The notes beneath the pieces were generated by a model. The model worked only from the letters and a program-made list of their open reading frames with translations. It made no database searches and was not told the origin of the DNA. A stretch of 11,387 nucleotides of DNA, taken from positions 1-11,387 of the forward strand of contig CAKKRA010000091.1 in assembly GCA_919902475.1 (NCBI GenBank), in the 5' to 3' direction. This DNA comes from Nitrospiria bacterium (GTDB lineage: Bacteria; Nitrospirota; CAKKRA01; 9FT-COMBO-42-15). The position numbers were made by a program, and so were the translations under genes. Shown here in pieces: positions 1-7,237 of this stretch; positions within the stretch are counted from its first letter, which is position 1, and each line of letters opens with the position of its first letter.

Positions 1-966
1 ATGGTGGACTCAAAAGAGGGCTTCTGGAACTCTGGCAAGGATGAGAATCCAAACTTAGGTAATAAGATTAGATACAAAGAGGGATACTTCCCAGTGCCTC
101 CAATGGACAGCCTTCAGGATATCCGTAATGAGATGCTCCTTACACTTCAAAAAGTCGGCATCAATATTGAGGTTCATCACCACGAGGTTGCAACAGCAGG
201 CCAGTGCGAGATTGATATGAAGTTTGATACGCTTACAACTATGGCAGACAAGGTAATGAAATATAAATATGTTGTCAAGAATGTTGCAAGAAAACATAAT
301 AAGGTGGTAACCTTTATGCCTAAGCCTATATTTATGGACAATGGCTCAGGAATGCATGTTCATCAGAGCCTCTGGAAAAATAACAAGAACCTCTTTTTCA
401 AGCTGGGCGGCTACGGAGATGTCAGTGAGATGGCGCTCCACTATATCGGCGGCCTATTAAAGCATGCGCCGGCTCTTTGCGCATTTATTGCGCCAACAAC
501 AAACTCATACAGAAGGCTTGTTCCAGGATATGAGGCGCCAATCAACCTTGTCTATTCACAGAGAAACAGGTCTGCATGTGTAAGGATTCCAATGTACTCA
601 AAGAGCGAAAAGTCAAAGAGGATTGAGTTCAGGACACCAGACCCAAGCAGTAATTCATATCTTGCCTTTGCAGCAATGCTTATGGCTGGCTTAGACGGTG
701 TACAGAATAAGATTGAGCCTCCAAAGCCAATAGACAAAGACCTTTATGAGCTTGAGCCAGAAGAGGCAGCTAAGATCAAGCACCTTCCGGGCTCGCTTGA
801 TGTAGTCCTTGATGCGCTTGAAAAGGACCATGACTTTATGTTAAAGGGAGATGTGTTTACAAAAGACCTGATTGAGACATGGATAAACTACAAAAGGGCC
901 AAAGAGGTAGACGCAATAAGGCTTAGGCCGCATCCGTACGAATTTGCATTGTATTTTGACATATAA
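1..966 (+). CDS. glnA: Glutamine synthetase type I, C-terminal part (5' truncated by window edge)
   Basis: The gene encodes the ATP-dependent enzyme that makes glutamine from glutamate and ammonia, a cytoplasmic dodecamer in the type I family. The visible 321 residues match the C-terminal two thirds of a ~470-residue GlnA. They include the HHHEVATAGQ segment (59-68), the ATP-binding signature KPIFMDNGSGMHVH (108-121), NRSACVRIP (189-197) and the C-terminal HPYEFALYFDI. Tyr249 (codon 745-747), in DLYELEPEE, aligns with the adenylylated Tyr397 of E. coli GlnA, so this is the covalently regulated subtype. The ATG at base 1 aligns with an internal position (E. coli YEVDSIEG), so it is not the true start and about 150 residues lie upstream of the window. 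The next gene, glnE, encodes the enzyme that modifies this tyrosine. The upstream promoter is not visible. Confidence 0.97.
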   Translation: MVDSKEGFWNSGKDENPNLGNKIRYKEGYFPVPPMDSLQDIRNEMLLTLQKVGINIEVHHHEVATAGQCEIDMKFDTLTTMADKVMKYKYVVKNVARKHNKVVTFMPKPIFMDNGSGMHVHQSLWKNNKNLFFKLGGYGDVSEMALHYIGGLLKHAPALCAFIAPTTNSYRRLVPGYEAPINLVYSQRNRSACVRIPMYSKSEKSKRIEFRTPDPSSNSYLAFAAMLMAGLDGVQNKIEPPKPIDKDLYELEPEEAAKIKHLPGSLDVVLDALEKDHDFMLKGDVFTKDLIETWINYKRAKEVDAIRLRPHPYEFALYFDI

Positions 967-976
967 TTACTATCTT

Positions 977-1006
977 TGTAGGGGCGATTCATGAATCGCC
1001 CCTACA
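977..1006. repeat. Perfect 30-bp palindrome, GTAGG...CCTAC class
   Basis: The left arm TGTAGGGGCGATTCA is followed directly by its exact reverse complement, 11 nt after the glnA stop codon. It could fold as a strong hairpin in the glnA transcript. The following bases are only loosely T-rich, so it is not a textbook intrinsic terminator, though it may stop or protect the transcript. It shares its GTAGGGGCGA end with the copy inside glnE at 3405-3431, which argues for a dispersed repeat rather than a purpose-built terminator. Confidence 0.85.
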
Positions 1007-1049
1007 ACATTTATTCTTCCTGCCACTTTCCTTTTTAATTCTTCTCATA

Positions 1050-1055
1050 TATGAT
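1050..1055 (+). promoter_or_regulatory. Possible -10 box upstream of glnE
   Basis: TATGAT followed by AAAAT lies about 40 nt upstream of the glnE start in an AT-rich stretch after the glnA palindrome. The hexamer 17 bp upstream (TTTCCT, 1027-1032) is a poor -35, so this is only a candidate for separate transcription of glnE. No sigma54 (GG/GC) promoter pattern is seen in this gap. Confidence 0.25.
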
Positions 1056-1093
1056 AAAATAAAACAATTAGTTAAACAAAAAGGCGGATAATT

Positions 1094-4000
1094 ATGTCCA
1101 AAAAACTCTTAAGCCCTGTTGATCTCCTATTAGCGCCTGAGCTTTCTGAAAAAGAGATAAAGGAGATTTATAAAAGATACGGGTTTGAGGATGCAGGAAA
1201 GGCAGATAAAAATCTTCAGGCTATTGTAAAAGAGCCTTATGTAAGAAAGCTCCTCTCAGAGGTTATAGAGCCGCTATTTAATCAGATAAAAGACTCTCCT
1301 GACCCTGATATGGTATTGAATAACCTTGAGCGATTTTGCAGCGCAGTATTTGATATCCGAATCTTTATTTCTCAGCTTAAGGCAAATCCAAAGGTTCCCT
1401 TTCTTTTAATCAATCTTTTCAGCACAAGCCAGTTTCTGTCAGATATCATTATACGAAATCCTGAATATCTCTGGTGGTTGATTGAAGAGAGGGCTGTAGA
1501 TACATCCAAAAGCAGAGATGATTTAATAAGAGAACTAAGGACAACCGTATCAAGCCTGACATCCTTTGAAAAAAGATTAAATGCAATGCGGAGGTTCAGA
1601 CGAAGGGAGATATTGAGAATAGGTTTAAAGGATATACTCGGATATGAGGATGTAGTCAATGTAACGGAGGAGTTGTCATATCTTGCTGATTCTCTCCTCC
1701 AAATTGCATACGAGATATGTCTTGAAGAGCTTACTAAAAAATTTGGCAGGCCAATGTTTAAAGATTCAGATGATAATTTAAAAGAGGCAGGCTATGCCAT
1801 AATAGGAATGGGAAAGCTCGGCGGAGAGGAGCTGAATTTCAGCTCTGATATTGACCTGATATTTGTCTATGATGAAGATGGCGAGACAGAGGGCGCTTTA
1901 AAGTATGATGAGAAGATAAATATTATTGCTAATAATGTTTTTTTTATTAAATTAAGCGAGTCCATTATCAGTGCAATAACAGAGATTACAGATGAGGGCT
2001 ACTGCTACAGGGTAGATATGAGGCTGAGGCCTGACGGAAAGGTTGGCGCGCTTGCAAGGTCTTTAAAAAATACTGAAATATATTATGAATCATGGGGCGA
2101 GACATGGGAGCGCCAGGCCTTAATTAAGGCAAGATTTTGTGCTGGCAGGGATGATGTCGGCAGGAGATTTGAGGAGATGATAGATCCCTTTGTTTACAGG
2201 AAGTATTTAGATTATGCAGCAATATCTGAGATAAAACATACAAAAGAGAGGATTGATGAGAAGATTGGCGCAAGGGGCGAAAGATTTCAGCAGGTAAAGT
2301 TAGGGCACGGCGGTATAAGAGAGATTGAGTTTATTGTTCAGGCCTTGCAATTGATTTATGCAGGAAAAAACCGTGATTTAAGGGGGAAGAACACGCTTAA
2401 GACATTACATAAGCTGAGCAGCTACAATTATTTGAAAAGCAAGGATATTATCTGCTTGATTTCTGCATATAAATTTCTGAGGATGGTAGAGCACAGGCTT
2501 CAGATGCTTTATGAGTTTCAAACACACACATTGCCTAAAGATAAGCCTGAAATTTTAAAATTGGCAGGGAGGCTTGGATATAAAGGCAATAAGGTAGATT
2601 TATTTGAGAGGCATTATAAGAAGATAACAAAGGATGTCAGAAAGATTTTTGAAGCCTTCTTTTATGAAAAGAAAAAAACAAAGGGGCATAAAATACCGGT
2701 TGAGGCTAATCTGATACTTCTTTTAGATATTCCTATTGATGATGTGAGTTCTCTCTTGATCAAATATGGTTTTTCAGATGTTGAAAGGGCGTATAAAAAT
2801 ATCATTCGGTTAAAGGGAAGCGAAGAAGCGCCCCTTACAATAAAAACAAAAAATCTGCTGTCAAATCTGATGCCGCAGCTTCTTTCTTTTATATCAAAAT
2901 CACCTGACCCTGATGCTGCACTGAATAATCTTGAAAGGTTCTTATCAAAGACAAATATGAAGGAGGCGTATTTTAAGGTCTTTGCGAGCCATCCGTATAT
3001 CCTTGAGCTTCTATCAATGCTTTTTGGCAGCAGTCAGTTTCTATCTAATATCTTAATCAAGTCTCCTGAATTGCTTGATGGATTGGTTGCAACGGATATC
3101 TTAAATGTTAAGAAAACAAAGTCTCAGATGAGTGATGAGTTTAGAAACTTACCCCTCACCCTAACCCTCTCCCCAGAGGGGAGAGGAAATAAGATGATTC
3201 CCTCTCCCCAGCGGGGAGAGGGACAGGGTGAGGGGGTTAATGTTGAATTCTTAAACAGGCTTAGACGATATAAAAACGGCGAATTGATAAGGATTGGCAT
3301 AAGGGATATCCTGAATTTTGCGGATATTGAAACAACCTTTGAAGAGCTTACGGATTTGGCTGATGCAGTAATTCAGGTTTTGTTGAGATATTTGTATAAG
3401 AGCAGTAGGGGCGAGGTAACCTCGCCCCTGCATGGGGGTGTAAGGCTTGCCGTAATCGGCCTTGGCAAGTTCGGCGGCAGAGAGATCGGCTATGGTTCTG
3501 ACTTGGATATTATCTTTGTCTATTCTGCTCCTGCTTCTGTTTGTCATTCCTGCGTGTCTCTGGCAGGAATCCAGTCTTCTCCTTCTGACATGAACATTCA
3601 AGAGGAGGCTGGATTCCCGCTCAAAAACGTTGCGGGAATGACGGAATCTGAAAATCTTCATTCTATATTCAAACTCTGTGAGATGATAATTAATATTGCA
3701 TCGGAGATGACTGAAGAGGGTATACTTTATAAAATAGACCCGAGGCTAAGGCCGCTCGGCAAGGATGGGCCATTGGCAATGGATATTGATGCGTACAAAA
3801 GATATTTTAAAGAATGGGCTCAGTTATGGGAGAGGCAGGCGTATATCAAGGCAAGGTATATTGCAGGTGATGCAGAGCTTGCAGATGATTTTATTAAACT
3901 AACGCATGGTTTTGTATATTCATCACCAATAACAGATGATGATGTAGCAGAGATACACAGGATTCGTAATCGTATGATTGACGAGCTGATTGAGCCGTTA

Positions 4001-4414
4001 AATAAAGACAGGCATATAAAATTGAGCCCCGGCGGTATTGTAGATATAGAGTTCATTACGCAGATTCTTCAATTAAAATACGGTTACGCTGATAAAGATA
4101 TAAGGGATGCAAACACATCAAATGCACTCAAGACTTTAAAGGAAAAGGGCTGTCTCTCAGGGATTGATTATTCTAAACTAATAGATGCATACTATTTTCT
4201 TAGGGCTTTAGAGAGCAGAATTAGGATTGTAGAGGATACTTCGCTGGACATCCTGCCAGCAGATGATGCATCACTTGAAGGGCTTGCAAGGCGTATGGGT
4301 TACAGGGGAAAGGCTATAGGAAATAGACTAATTAAGGATTTCAGGTTAAAAATAAAGACTGTTAAAGAGATTTATGGTAAAATTATAAGAAAATTGGGTG
4401 AAAAATGTCCTTGA
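1094..4414 (+). CDS. glnE: Bifunctional glutamine synthetase adenylyltransferase / adenylyl-removing enzyme, with three in-frame repeat insertions
   Basis: GlnE attaches AMP to, and removes it from, the GlnA tyrosine in response to PII. The protein shows the expected internal duplication: SPDPD-x2-LNNLERF occurs at 68-81 and again at 603-616. The N-terminal (adenylyl-removing) nucleotidyltransferase core has GMGKLGG (238-244), SSDID with D252/D254, and DMRLRP (308-313). The C-terminal (adenylylating) core has GLGKFGG (789-795), GSDLD with D803/D805, and DPRLRP (882-887). GGIREIEF and GGIVDIEF mark the helical parts that follow. At 1106 residues it is clearly longer than E. coli GlnE (946). 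Much of the excess is three repeat-derived segments at residues about 687-715, 771-780 and 817-850, all in the second half and all in frame. The ATG at 1094 has a modest AAGGCGG upstream, and the stop overlaps the kinase gene start. The role assignment is secure; whether the second half is fully active is inferred from intact motifs. Confidence 0.95.
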   Translation: MSKKLLSPVDLLLAPELSEKEIKEIYKRYGFEDAGKADKNLQAIVKEPYVRKLLSEVIEPLFNQIKDSPDPDMVLNNLERFCSAVFDIRIFISQLKANPKVPFLLINLFSTSQFLSDIIIRNPEYLWWLIEERAVDTSKSRDDLIRELRTTVSSLTSFEKRLNAMRRFRRREILRIGLKDILGYEDVVNVTEELSYLADSLLQIAYEICLEELTKKFGRPMFKDSDDNLKEAGYAIIGMGKLGGEELNFSSDIDLIFVYDEDGETEGALKYDEKINIIANNVFFIKLSESIISAITEITDEGYCYRVDMRLRPDGKVGALARSLKNTEIYYESWGETWERQALIKARFCAGRDDVGRRFEEMIDPFVYRKYLDYAAISEIKHTKERIDEKIGARGERFQQVKLGHGGIREIEFIVQALQLIYAGKNRDLRGKNTLKTLHKLSSYNYLKSKDIICLISAYKFLRMVEHRLQMLYEFQTHTLPKDKPEILKLAGRLGYKGNKVDLFERHYKKITKDVRKIFEAFFYEKKKTKGHKIPVEANLILLLDIPIDDVSSLLIKYGFSDVERAYKNIIRLKGSEEAPLTIKTKNLLSNLMPQLLSFISKSPDPDAALNNLERFLSKTNMKEAYFKVFASHPYILELLSMLFGSSQFLSNILIKSPELLDGLVATDILNVKKTKSQMSDEFRNLPLTLTLSPEGRGNKMIPSPQRGEGQGEGVNVEFLNRLRRYKNGELIRIGIRDILNFADIETTFEELTDLADAVIQVLLRYLYKSSRGEVTSPLHGGVRLAVIGLGKFGGREIGYGSDLDIIFVYSAPASVCHSCVSLAGIQSSPSDMNIQEEAGFPLKNVAGMTESENLHSIFKLCEMIINIASEMTEEGILYKIDPRLRPLGKDGPLAMDIDAYKRYFKEWAQLWERQAYIKARYIAGDAELADDFIKLTHGFVYSSPITDDDVAEIHRIRNRMIDELIEPLNKDRHIKLSPGGIVDIEFITQILQLKYGYADKDIRDANTSNALKTLKEKGCLSGIDYSKLIDAYYFLRALESRIRIVEDTSLDILPADDASLEGLARRMGYRGKAIGNRLIKDFRLKIKTVKEIYGKIIRKLGEKCP
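3152..3236. repeat. 85-bp two-hairpin palindromic element (copy 1), inside glnE
   Basis: The outer ends CCCCTCACCCT and AGGGTGAGGGG are inverted repeats. Between them lie two hairpins, CCTCTCCCC-AGA-GGGGAGAGG and CCCTCTCCCC-AGC-GGGGAGAGGG. The second copy at 8456-8540 is nearly identical and nearly the same length. Here it is read in frame as a Pro/Gly/Ser-rich stretch containing LPLTLTLSPEGRG, absent from the equivalent point of the N-terminal half of GlnE. No transposase is encoded and no convincing target duplication is visible beyond TTA on both sides. Confidence 0.93.
3405..3431. repeat. 27-bp GTAGG-class palindrome inside glnE
   Basis: Arms AGGGGCGAGGT and ACCTCGCCCCT flank a single central A. 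The pairing extends outward by a T-G and a G-C pair to GTAGGGG...CCCCTGC. The outer sequence matches the palindrome after glnA (977-1006), while the inner arm differs but stays self-complementary. It is translated in frame as about nine residues (SRGEVTSPL) immediately before the strand leading into the GLGKFGG motif of the adenylylating domain. Confidence 0.85.
3543..3642. repeat. 100-bp palindromic element with GTCATTCC ends (copy 1), inside glnE
   Basis: The terminal inverted repeats are GTCATTCC and GGAATGAC. The left hairpin is ATTCCTGC/GCAGGAAT (3546-3553 with 3563-3570), the right hairpin ATTCCCGC/GCGGGAAT (3613-3620 with 3632-3639), and ATCCAG/CTGGAT form an inner stem between them. 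A related element of the same total length lies after nusB (9468-9567). In glnE it encodes residues about 817-850, placed in the loop just after GSDLDIIFVY. Confidence 0.9.
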
Positions 4415-6630
4415 TAAACCGCATAAAGACAGACCTCAAATTAAAGCTCTTTTCTTTTTTTCTATTCATTGGGATTCCTATCCTGATTATAGGAATAGCC
4501 TTTACTTATTATAATGTATCAGAAAATCTTAAGGCGTCCATTGGCAGAAGATTTCAGGAAATAGCCCAGCAGACCGCTGATAAGACGTCATTTTTTATTG
4601 AGCGTGAGTTCCAAAGATTACAAAACCTATCCAGCAATTCCAAATTAATTGACGATATTAATACAATAAATGAAAATAAAGAAAAAGGGGCATCACCAGA
4701 TTTATTAATTATATTAAATCAATTTCATACAAATAATAAGGACGAGTATAAAAGAATAATAATGACTGATAAAAATGGAAGGATAATTGCATCCACTGAT
4801 AAAAATGATAATAAAGGTTATAAAGATAAGGAATGGTGGTGGATGACAGCATATAACGGCATAGCGCATATAAGTGATTTCTATACTATTGATGGTTCTT
4901 ATACTTCAACAGGTTCAATAGAGTATCTTGTAGATATTGCTGTTCCAATTGTTGACTGGAGGAGGGTAGAGGTTATTGGTGTAATAATGGCTACACTAAG
5001 CGGTGAATGGCTGAATAAGGCTATTATTAATACTTGGATTGGCCAATCTGGCCATACAATGCTGATAACACAAAAGGGCATAGTTGCTGTTTGTCCTTTA
5101 GAGTTTAAAGAAGGGGACAAGGATGCTCATAGTGTTGATGCCTCAATAATGAATGATGTTATTTCTAAACAAAAAGGATGGGAGATAGGAAATAATACGC
5201 ATGGGGCTGATGATGCGATTATCGGGTTTGCTATTATAAGATTATCGCCTGATTTATACAGGCTCAAAAAACAGGAGTGGTATATATTTGTAAGCCAGGA
5301 CCCGGCAGAAACCTATACGCCTTTATATACTGCATTGTGGTCACAGTTTATTTTTGGGTGCATACTGATTGTAATATTTTCAATTAGCGGCTATTATATT
5401 GCGCACAGGATTGTAAAGCCTATTGCAAGATTAAAAGAAGGCACAGAGCTTTTTGCAAGTGGCAGTCTTGGTGTATGCCTGCCTGTATCAACAGACGATG
5501 AGATAGGCAAGCTTACAATGTCCTTTAATAATATGGCTGCATCAATAAAGGAGCGGGAGGATGAGATTAAGAAAAAGAACAAAGAGTGGGATAATACATT
5601 TAATTCTATTACTGACCTGATAGTGATTTATGACAGCGACTACAGGATTGTAAGGGCAAACAGGTCATTTGCACAGAGGTTTAATACTACGGCTGAGAAG
5701 CTGATTGGCAGGGAGTGTTCAGAGATTTTCCCAAAACAGGATATGAGCTGGGGGATATGCTCCTATGTAAAGACCATGGAGACTAAAGATGTGTTTCAGG
5801 AAGAGGTGTACGACTCTAATACAGGCGGCAACTTAATGGTTACTGTATCGCCTTTATTGGACGAGAATAATGAATTCATTGGCGCTGTCCTTGTTGCAAA
5901 GGATATTACTGAATATAAAAATCTGCAGGCGCAATTACTGCACACTGAAAAGCTTGCAGCAGTTGGAGAGCTTGCCTCTGGCGTTGCGCATGAGCTTAAT
6001 AATCCTCTGACAGGGATAATGGGCTTTACAGAGCTGCTCTATCAGAGGGAAATAGATGAAAAGAAAAAGGATATCTTTGCAAAGATGTTTAAGGAGGAGC
6101 AGAGGGCGCAAAAGATTATCCAGAACCTCCTATCCTTTGTCAGGGCAAATAAACAGGAGATGATGCCAGTTGAGGTCAATAAGATTATACTGGATACATT
6201 AGATTTGAAAGAGCACGAGTTTAAGGTTAATAATATAGACGTGGTCAAAAGGCTTTCAGATTCATTGCCAAAGATAAATGGCAACTTTCTGCAGTTGCAG
6301 CAGGTGGTCTTAAATATATTGACTAATGCCCAGATGGCATTATTGGAGGCCAATAAGGACAGGAAGGAGATTGTAATTGAGACGAGAATAAAGGGTGATG
6401 ATAATATGGTAGAGATATTAATAAAGGATAATGGTAATGGCATAGAGCCACAGCATATATCCAAGATTTTTAACCCCTTTTTTACAACAAAAGAGGCTGG
6501 AAAGGGAACAGGGCTTGGACTTTCCATATCTTATGGTATAATTAAAGAGCATAATGGAAGAATATATGCAGAAAGCAAGGTTGGGGAAGGGGCCGCTTTT
6601 TATATTAAATTGCCTGTAGGCACGGTTTAA
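4405..6630 (+). CDS. Membrane sensor histidine kinase (Cache-HAMP-PAS-HisKA-HATPase)
   Basis: This 741-residue kinase autophosphorylates on a histidine in response to an extracytoplasmic signal. TM1 is at about 14-35, a periplasmic region of about 275 residues resembling double-Cache sensors follows, and TM2 lies at about 313-333. A HAMP linker is at about 334-386 and a PAS domain at about 396-510. The H-box GVAHELNNPLTG carries phosphoacceptor His529. The ATPase has the N-box (N641), D-box DNGNG (675-679), F-box NPFFTTK and G-box GKGTGLGL (699-706). The HELNNPL type resembles NtrB-like kinases. Its ATG overlaps the glnE end by 10 nt with only a weak ribosome site, which suggests translational coupling. 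The last codons and the stop lie inside a palindromic repeat. The likely partner is the response regulator at 6723. A link to nitrogen status is inferred only from its position; the ligand cannot be told from sequence. Confidence 0.93.
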   Translation: MSLINRIKTDLKLKLFSFFLFIGIPILIIGIAFTYYNVSENLKASIGRRFQEIAQQTADKTSFFIEREFQRLQNLSSNSKLIDDINTINENKEKGASPDLLIILNQFHTNNKDEYKRIIMTDKNGRIIASTDKNDNKGYKDKEWWWMTAYNGIAHISDFYTIDGSYTSTGSIEYLVDIAVPIVDWRRVEVIGVIMATLSGEWLNKAIINTWIGQSGHTMLITQKGIVAVCPLEFKEGDKDAHSVDASIMNDVISKQKGWEIGNNTHGADDAIIGFAIIRLSPDLYRLKKQEWYIFVSQDPAETYTPLYTALWSQFIFGCILIVIFSISGYYIAHRIVKPIARLKEGTELFASGSLGVCLPVSTDDEIGKLTMSFNNMAASIKEREDEIKKKNKEWDNTFNSITDLIVIYDSDYRIVRANRSFAQRFNTTAEKLIGRECSEIFPKQDMSWGICSYVKTMETKDVFQEEVYDSNTGGNLMVTVSPLLDENNEFIGAVLVAKDITEYKNLQAQLLHTEKLAAVGELASGVAHELNNPLTGIMGFTELLYQREIDEKKKDIFAKMFKEEQRAQKIIQNLLSFVRANKQEMMPVEVNKIILDTLDLKEHEFKVNNIDVVKRLSDSLPKINGNFLQLQQVVLNILTNAQMALLEANKDRKEIVIETRIKGDDNMVEILIKDNGNGIEPQHISKIFNPFFTTKEAGKGTGLGLSISYGIIKEHNGRIYAESKVGEGAAFYIKLPVGTV

Positions 6631-6666
6631 ACCGTGCTATTTTGCACGAATAAATTCGTGCCTACA
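6615..6666. repeat. Compound two-hairpin palindrome, GTAGG...CCTAC ends, overlapping the kinase stop
   Basis: Outer arms TGTAGGCACG (6615-6624) and CGTGCCTACA (6657-6666) are inverted repeats. Inside are two hairpins: a perfect 18-bp palindrome made of GCACGGTTT and its complement (6620-6637), and GCACGAA-TAAA-TTCGTGC (6644-6661). The TAA stop of the histidine kinase (6628-6630) is part of the first. Outer GTAGG/CCTAC match the other short palindromes in the window. Confidence 0.85.
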
Positions 6667-6680
6667 AAGGCTAAAATAAT

Positions 6681-6708
6681 GTAGGGGTTTAATATATTAA
6701 ACCCCTAC
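6681..6708. repeat. Perfect 28-bp palindrome abutting the response regulator ribosome site
   Basis: The left arm GTAGGGGTTTAATA is followed by its exact reverse complement. The next base begins GGAGA (6709-6713), the probable ribosome binding site of the ATG at 6723. As RNA it would form a stable stem ending directly at that site. It belongs to the GTAGG...CCTAC class, with an AT-rich interior. Confidence 0.85.
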
Positions 6709-6722
6709 GGAGAAAATAAATT

Positions 6723-7106
6723 ATGACTAATCAAACACCCCTTATATTAGTTCTTGATGACGAGCCGATTATACTTGAGCTGTGTGTTGAATTCTTAACT
6801 ACAGAAGGTTATAAAGTTGATACTGCCGGTAATGGGAAGGAGGCGCTATCTTTATTGCAGGAAAAAGATTATGATGTTGTGATTAGTGATATGAAGATGC
6901 CCTCTTTAAGCGGCGCAGAGTTCTATAAAATAGTTAATGAAAGATATCCAAAGGTTGCAAAGAGGATTATATTTGTTACCGGTGATATGCTAAATGTTGA
7001 GACAAAGGCATTCTTGGAGAATACAAATAATCCCTATCTTATCAAGCCATTTAAGCTTAATGAACTTAGAAATATTGTAAAAGAGGTTATAAAGGGAAGT
7101 TCATAG
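6723..7106 (+). CDS. Single-domain (CheY-like) response regulator
   Basis: This 127-residue protein is one receiver domain with no output domain. The acidic pocket is D12/D13, the phosphoacceptor is D56 (in VVISDMKMP), the switch Thr is T86 (FVTGD) and the conserved lysine is K108 (IKPF). It follows the histidine kinase by 92 nt, mostly palindromic repeats, and is probably its phosphorylation partner. Without an output domain it may act by protein contact or as a relay intermediate; the target is not visible here. Start chosen at 6723 because GGAGA precedes it by 9 nt and the protein begins as receivers do (LILVLDDEP). Confidence 0.93.
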   Translation: MTNQTPLILVLDDEPIILELCVEFLTTEGYKVDTAGNGKEALSLLQEKDYDVVISDMKMPSLSGAEFYKIVNERYPKVAKRIIFVTGDMLNVETKAFLENTNNPYLIKPFKLNELRNIVKEVIKGSS

Positions 7107-7159
7107 TCCTATCAACACCTGTCATGCTAAATTCTTAAGAAAATCATTAAGTCTTTTAT

Positions 7160-7188
7160 TTGACAAATAGCCCCTTTTTGTCTATTAT
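7160..7188 (+). promoter_or_regulatory. Sigma70-type promoter for the ribBA-ribH-nusB unit
   Basis: TTGACA (7160-7165, full consensus -35) is followed after exactly 17 bp by TATTAT (7183-7188, five of six consensus -10). Transcription would start near 7195, leaving a leader of roughly 40 nt. That is too short for an FMN riboswitch, and no such element is seen between 7107 and 7237. Confidence 0.75.
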
Positions 7189-7223
7189 TATAAGAGATTA
7201 TTATTATTAGAATATTTCTAAGT

Positions 7224-7232
7224 AGAGGAGGT
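7224..7232 (+). promoter_or_regulatory. Strong ribosome binding site fixing a TTG start for ribBA
   Basis: AGAGGAGGT lies 5 nt before TTG at 7238. The nearby ATG at 7251 is out of frame, and the protein from TTG (MFKFNAIEEA) aligns with the usual RibBA N-terminus. Confidence 0.8.
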
Positions 7233-7237
7233 AAATC

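Noticed and set aside
1..3. ATG at the first base as the start of a short glutamine synthetase
   Set aside because: It aligns with an internal position of GlnA, and the missing N-terminal part is simply outside the window.
3152..3642. glnE as a frameshifted or degraded pseudogene because of the inserts
   Set aside because: The frame is continuous from 1094 to 4414, and both nucleotidyltransferase cores and the downstream helical motifs are intact.
3251..3661. Minus-strand ORF of 136 codons opposite glnE
   Set aside because: It is antisense to the repeat-rich part of glnE, resembles no protein I know, and its length follows from palindromic repeats being open on both strands.
6042..6527. Minus-strand ORF of 161 codons opposite the histidine kinase
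   Set aside because: It is antisense to the conserved HisKA and ATPase region, with no recognisable domain of its own.
7107..7159. Intrinsic terminator after the response regulator (CTTAAG...CATTAAG then a T-rich run)
   Set aside because: The possible stem is short and only A-T rich, too weak to call.
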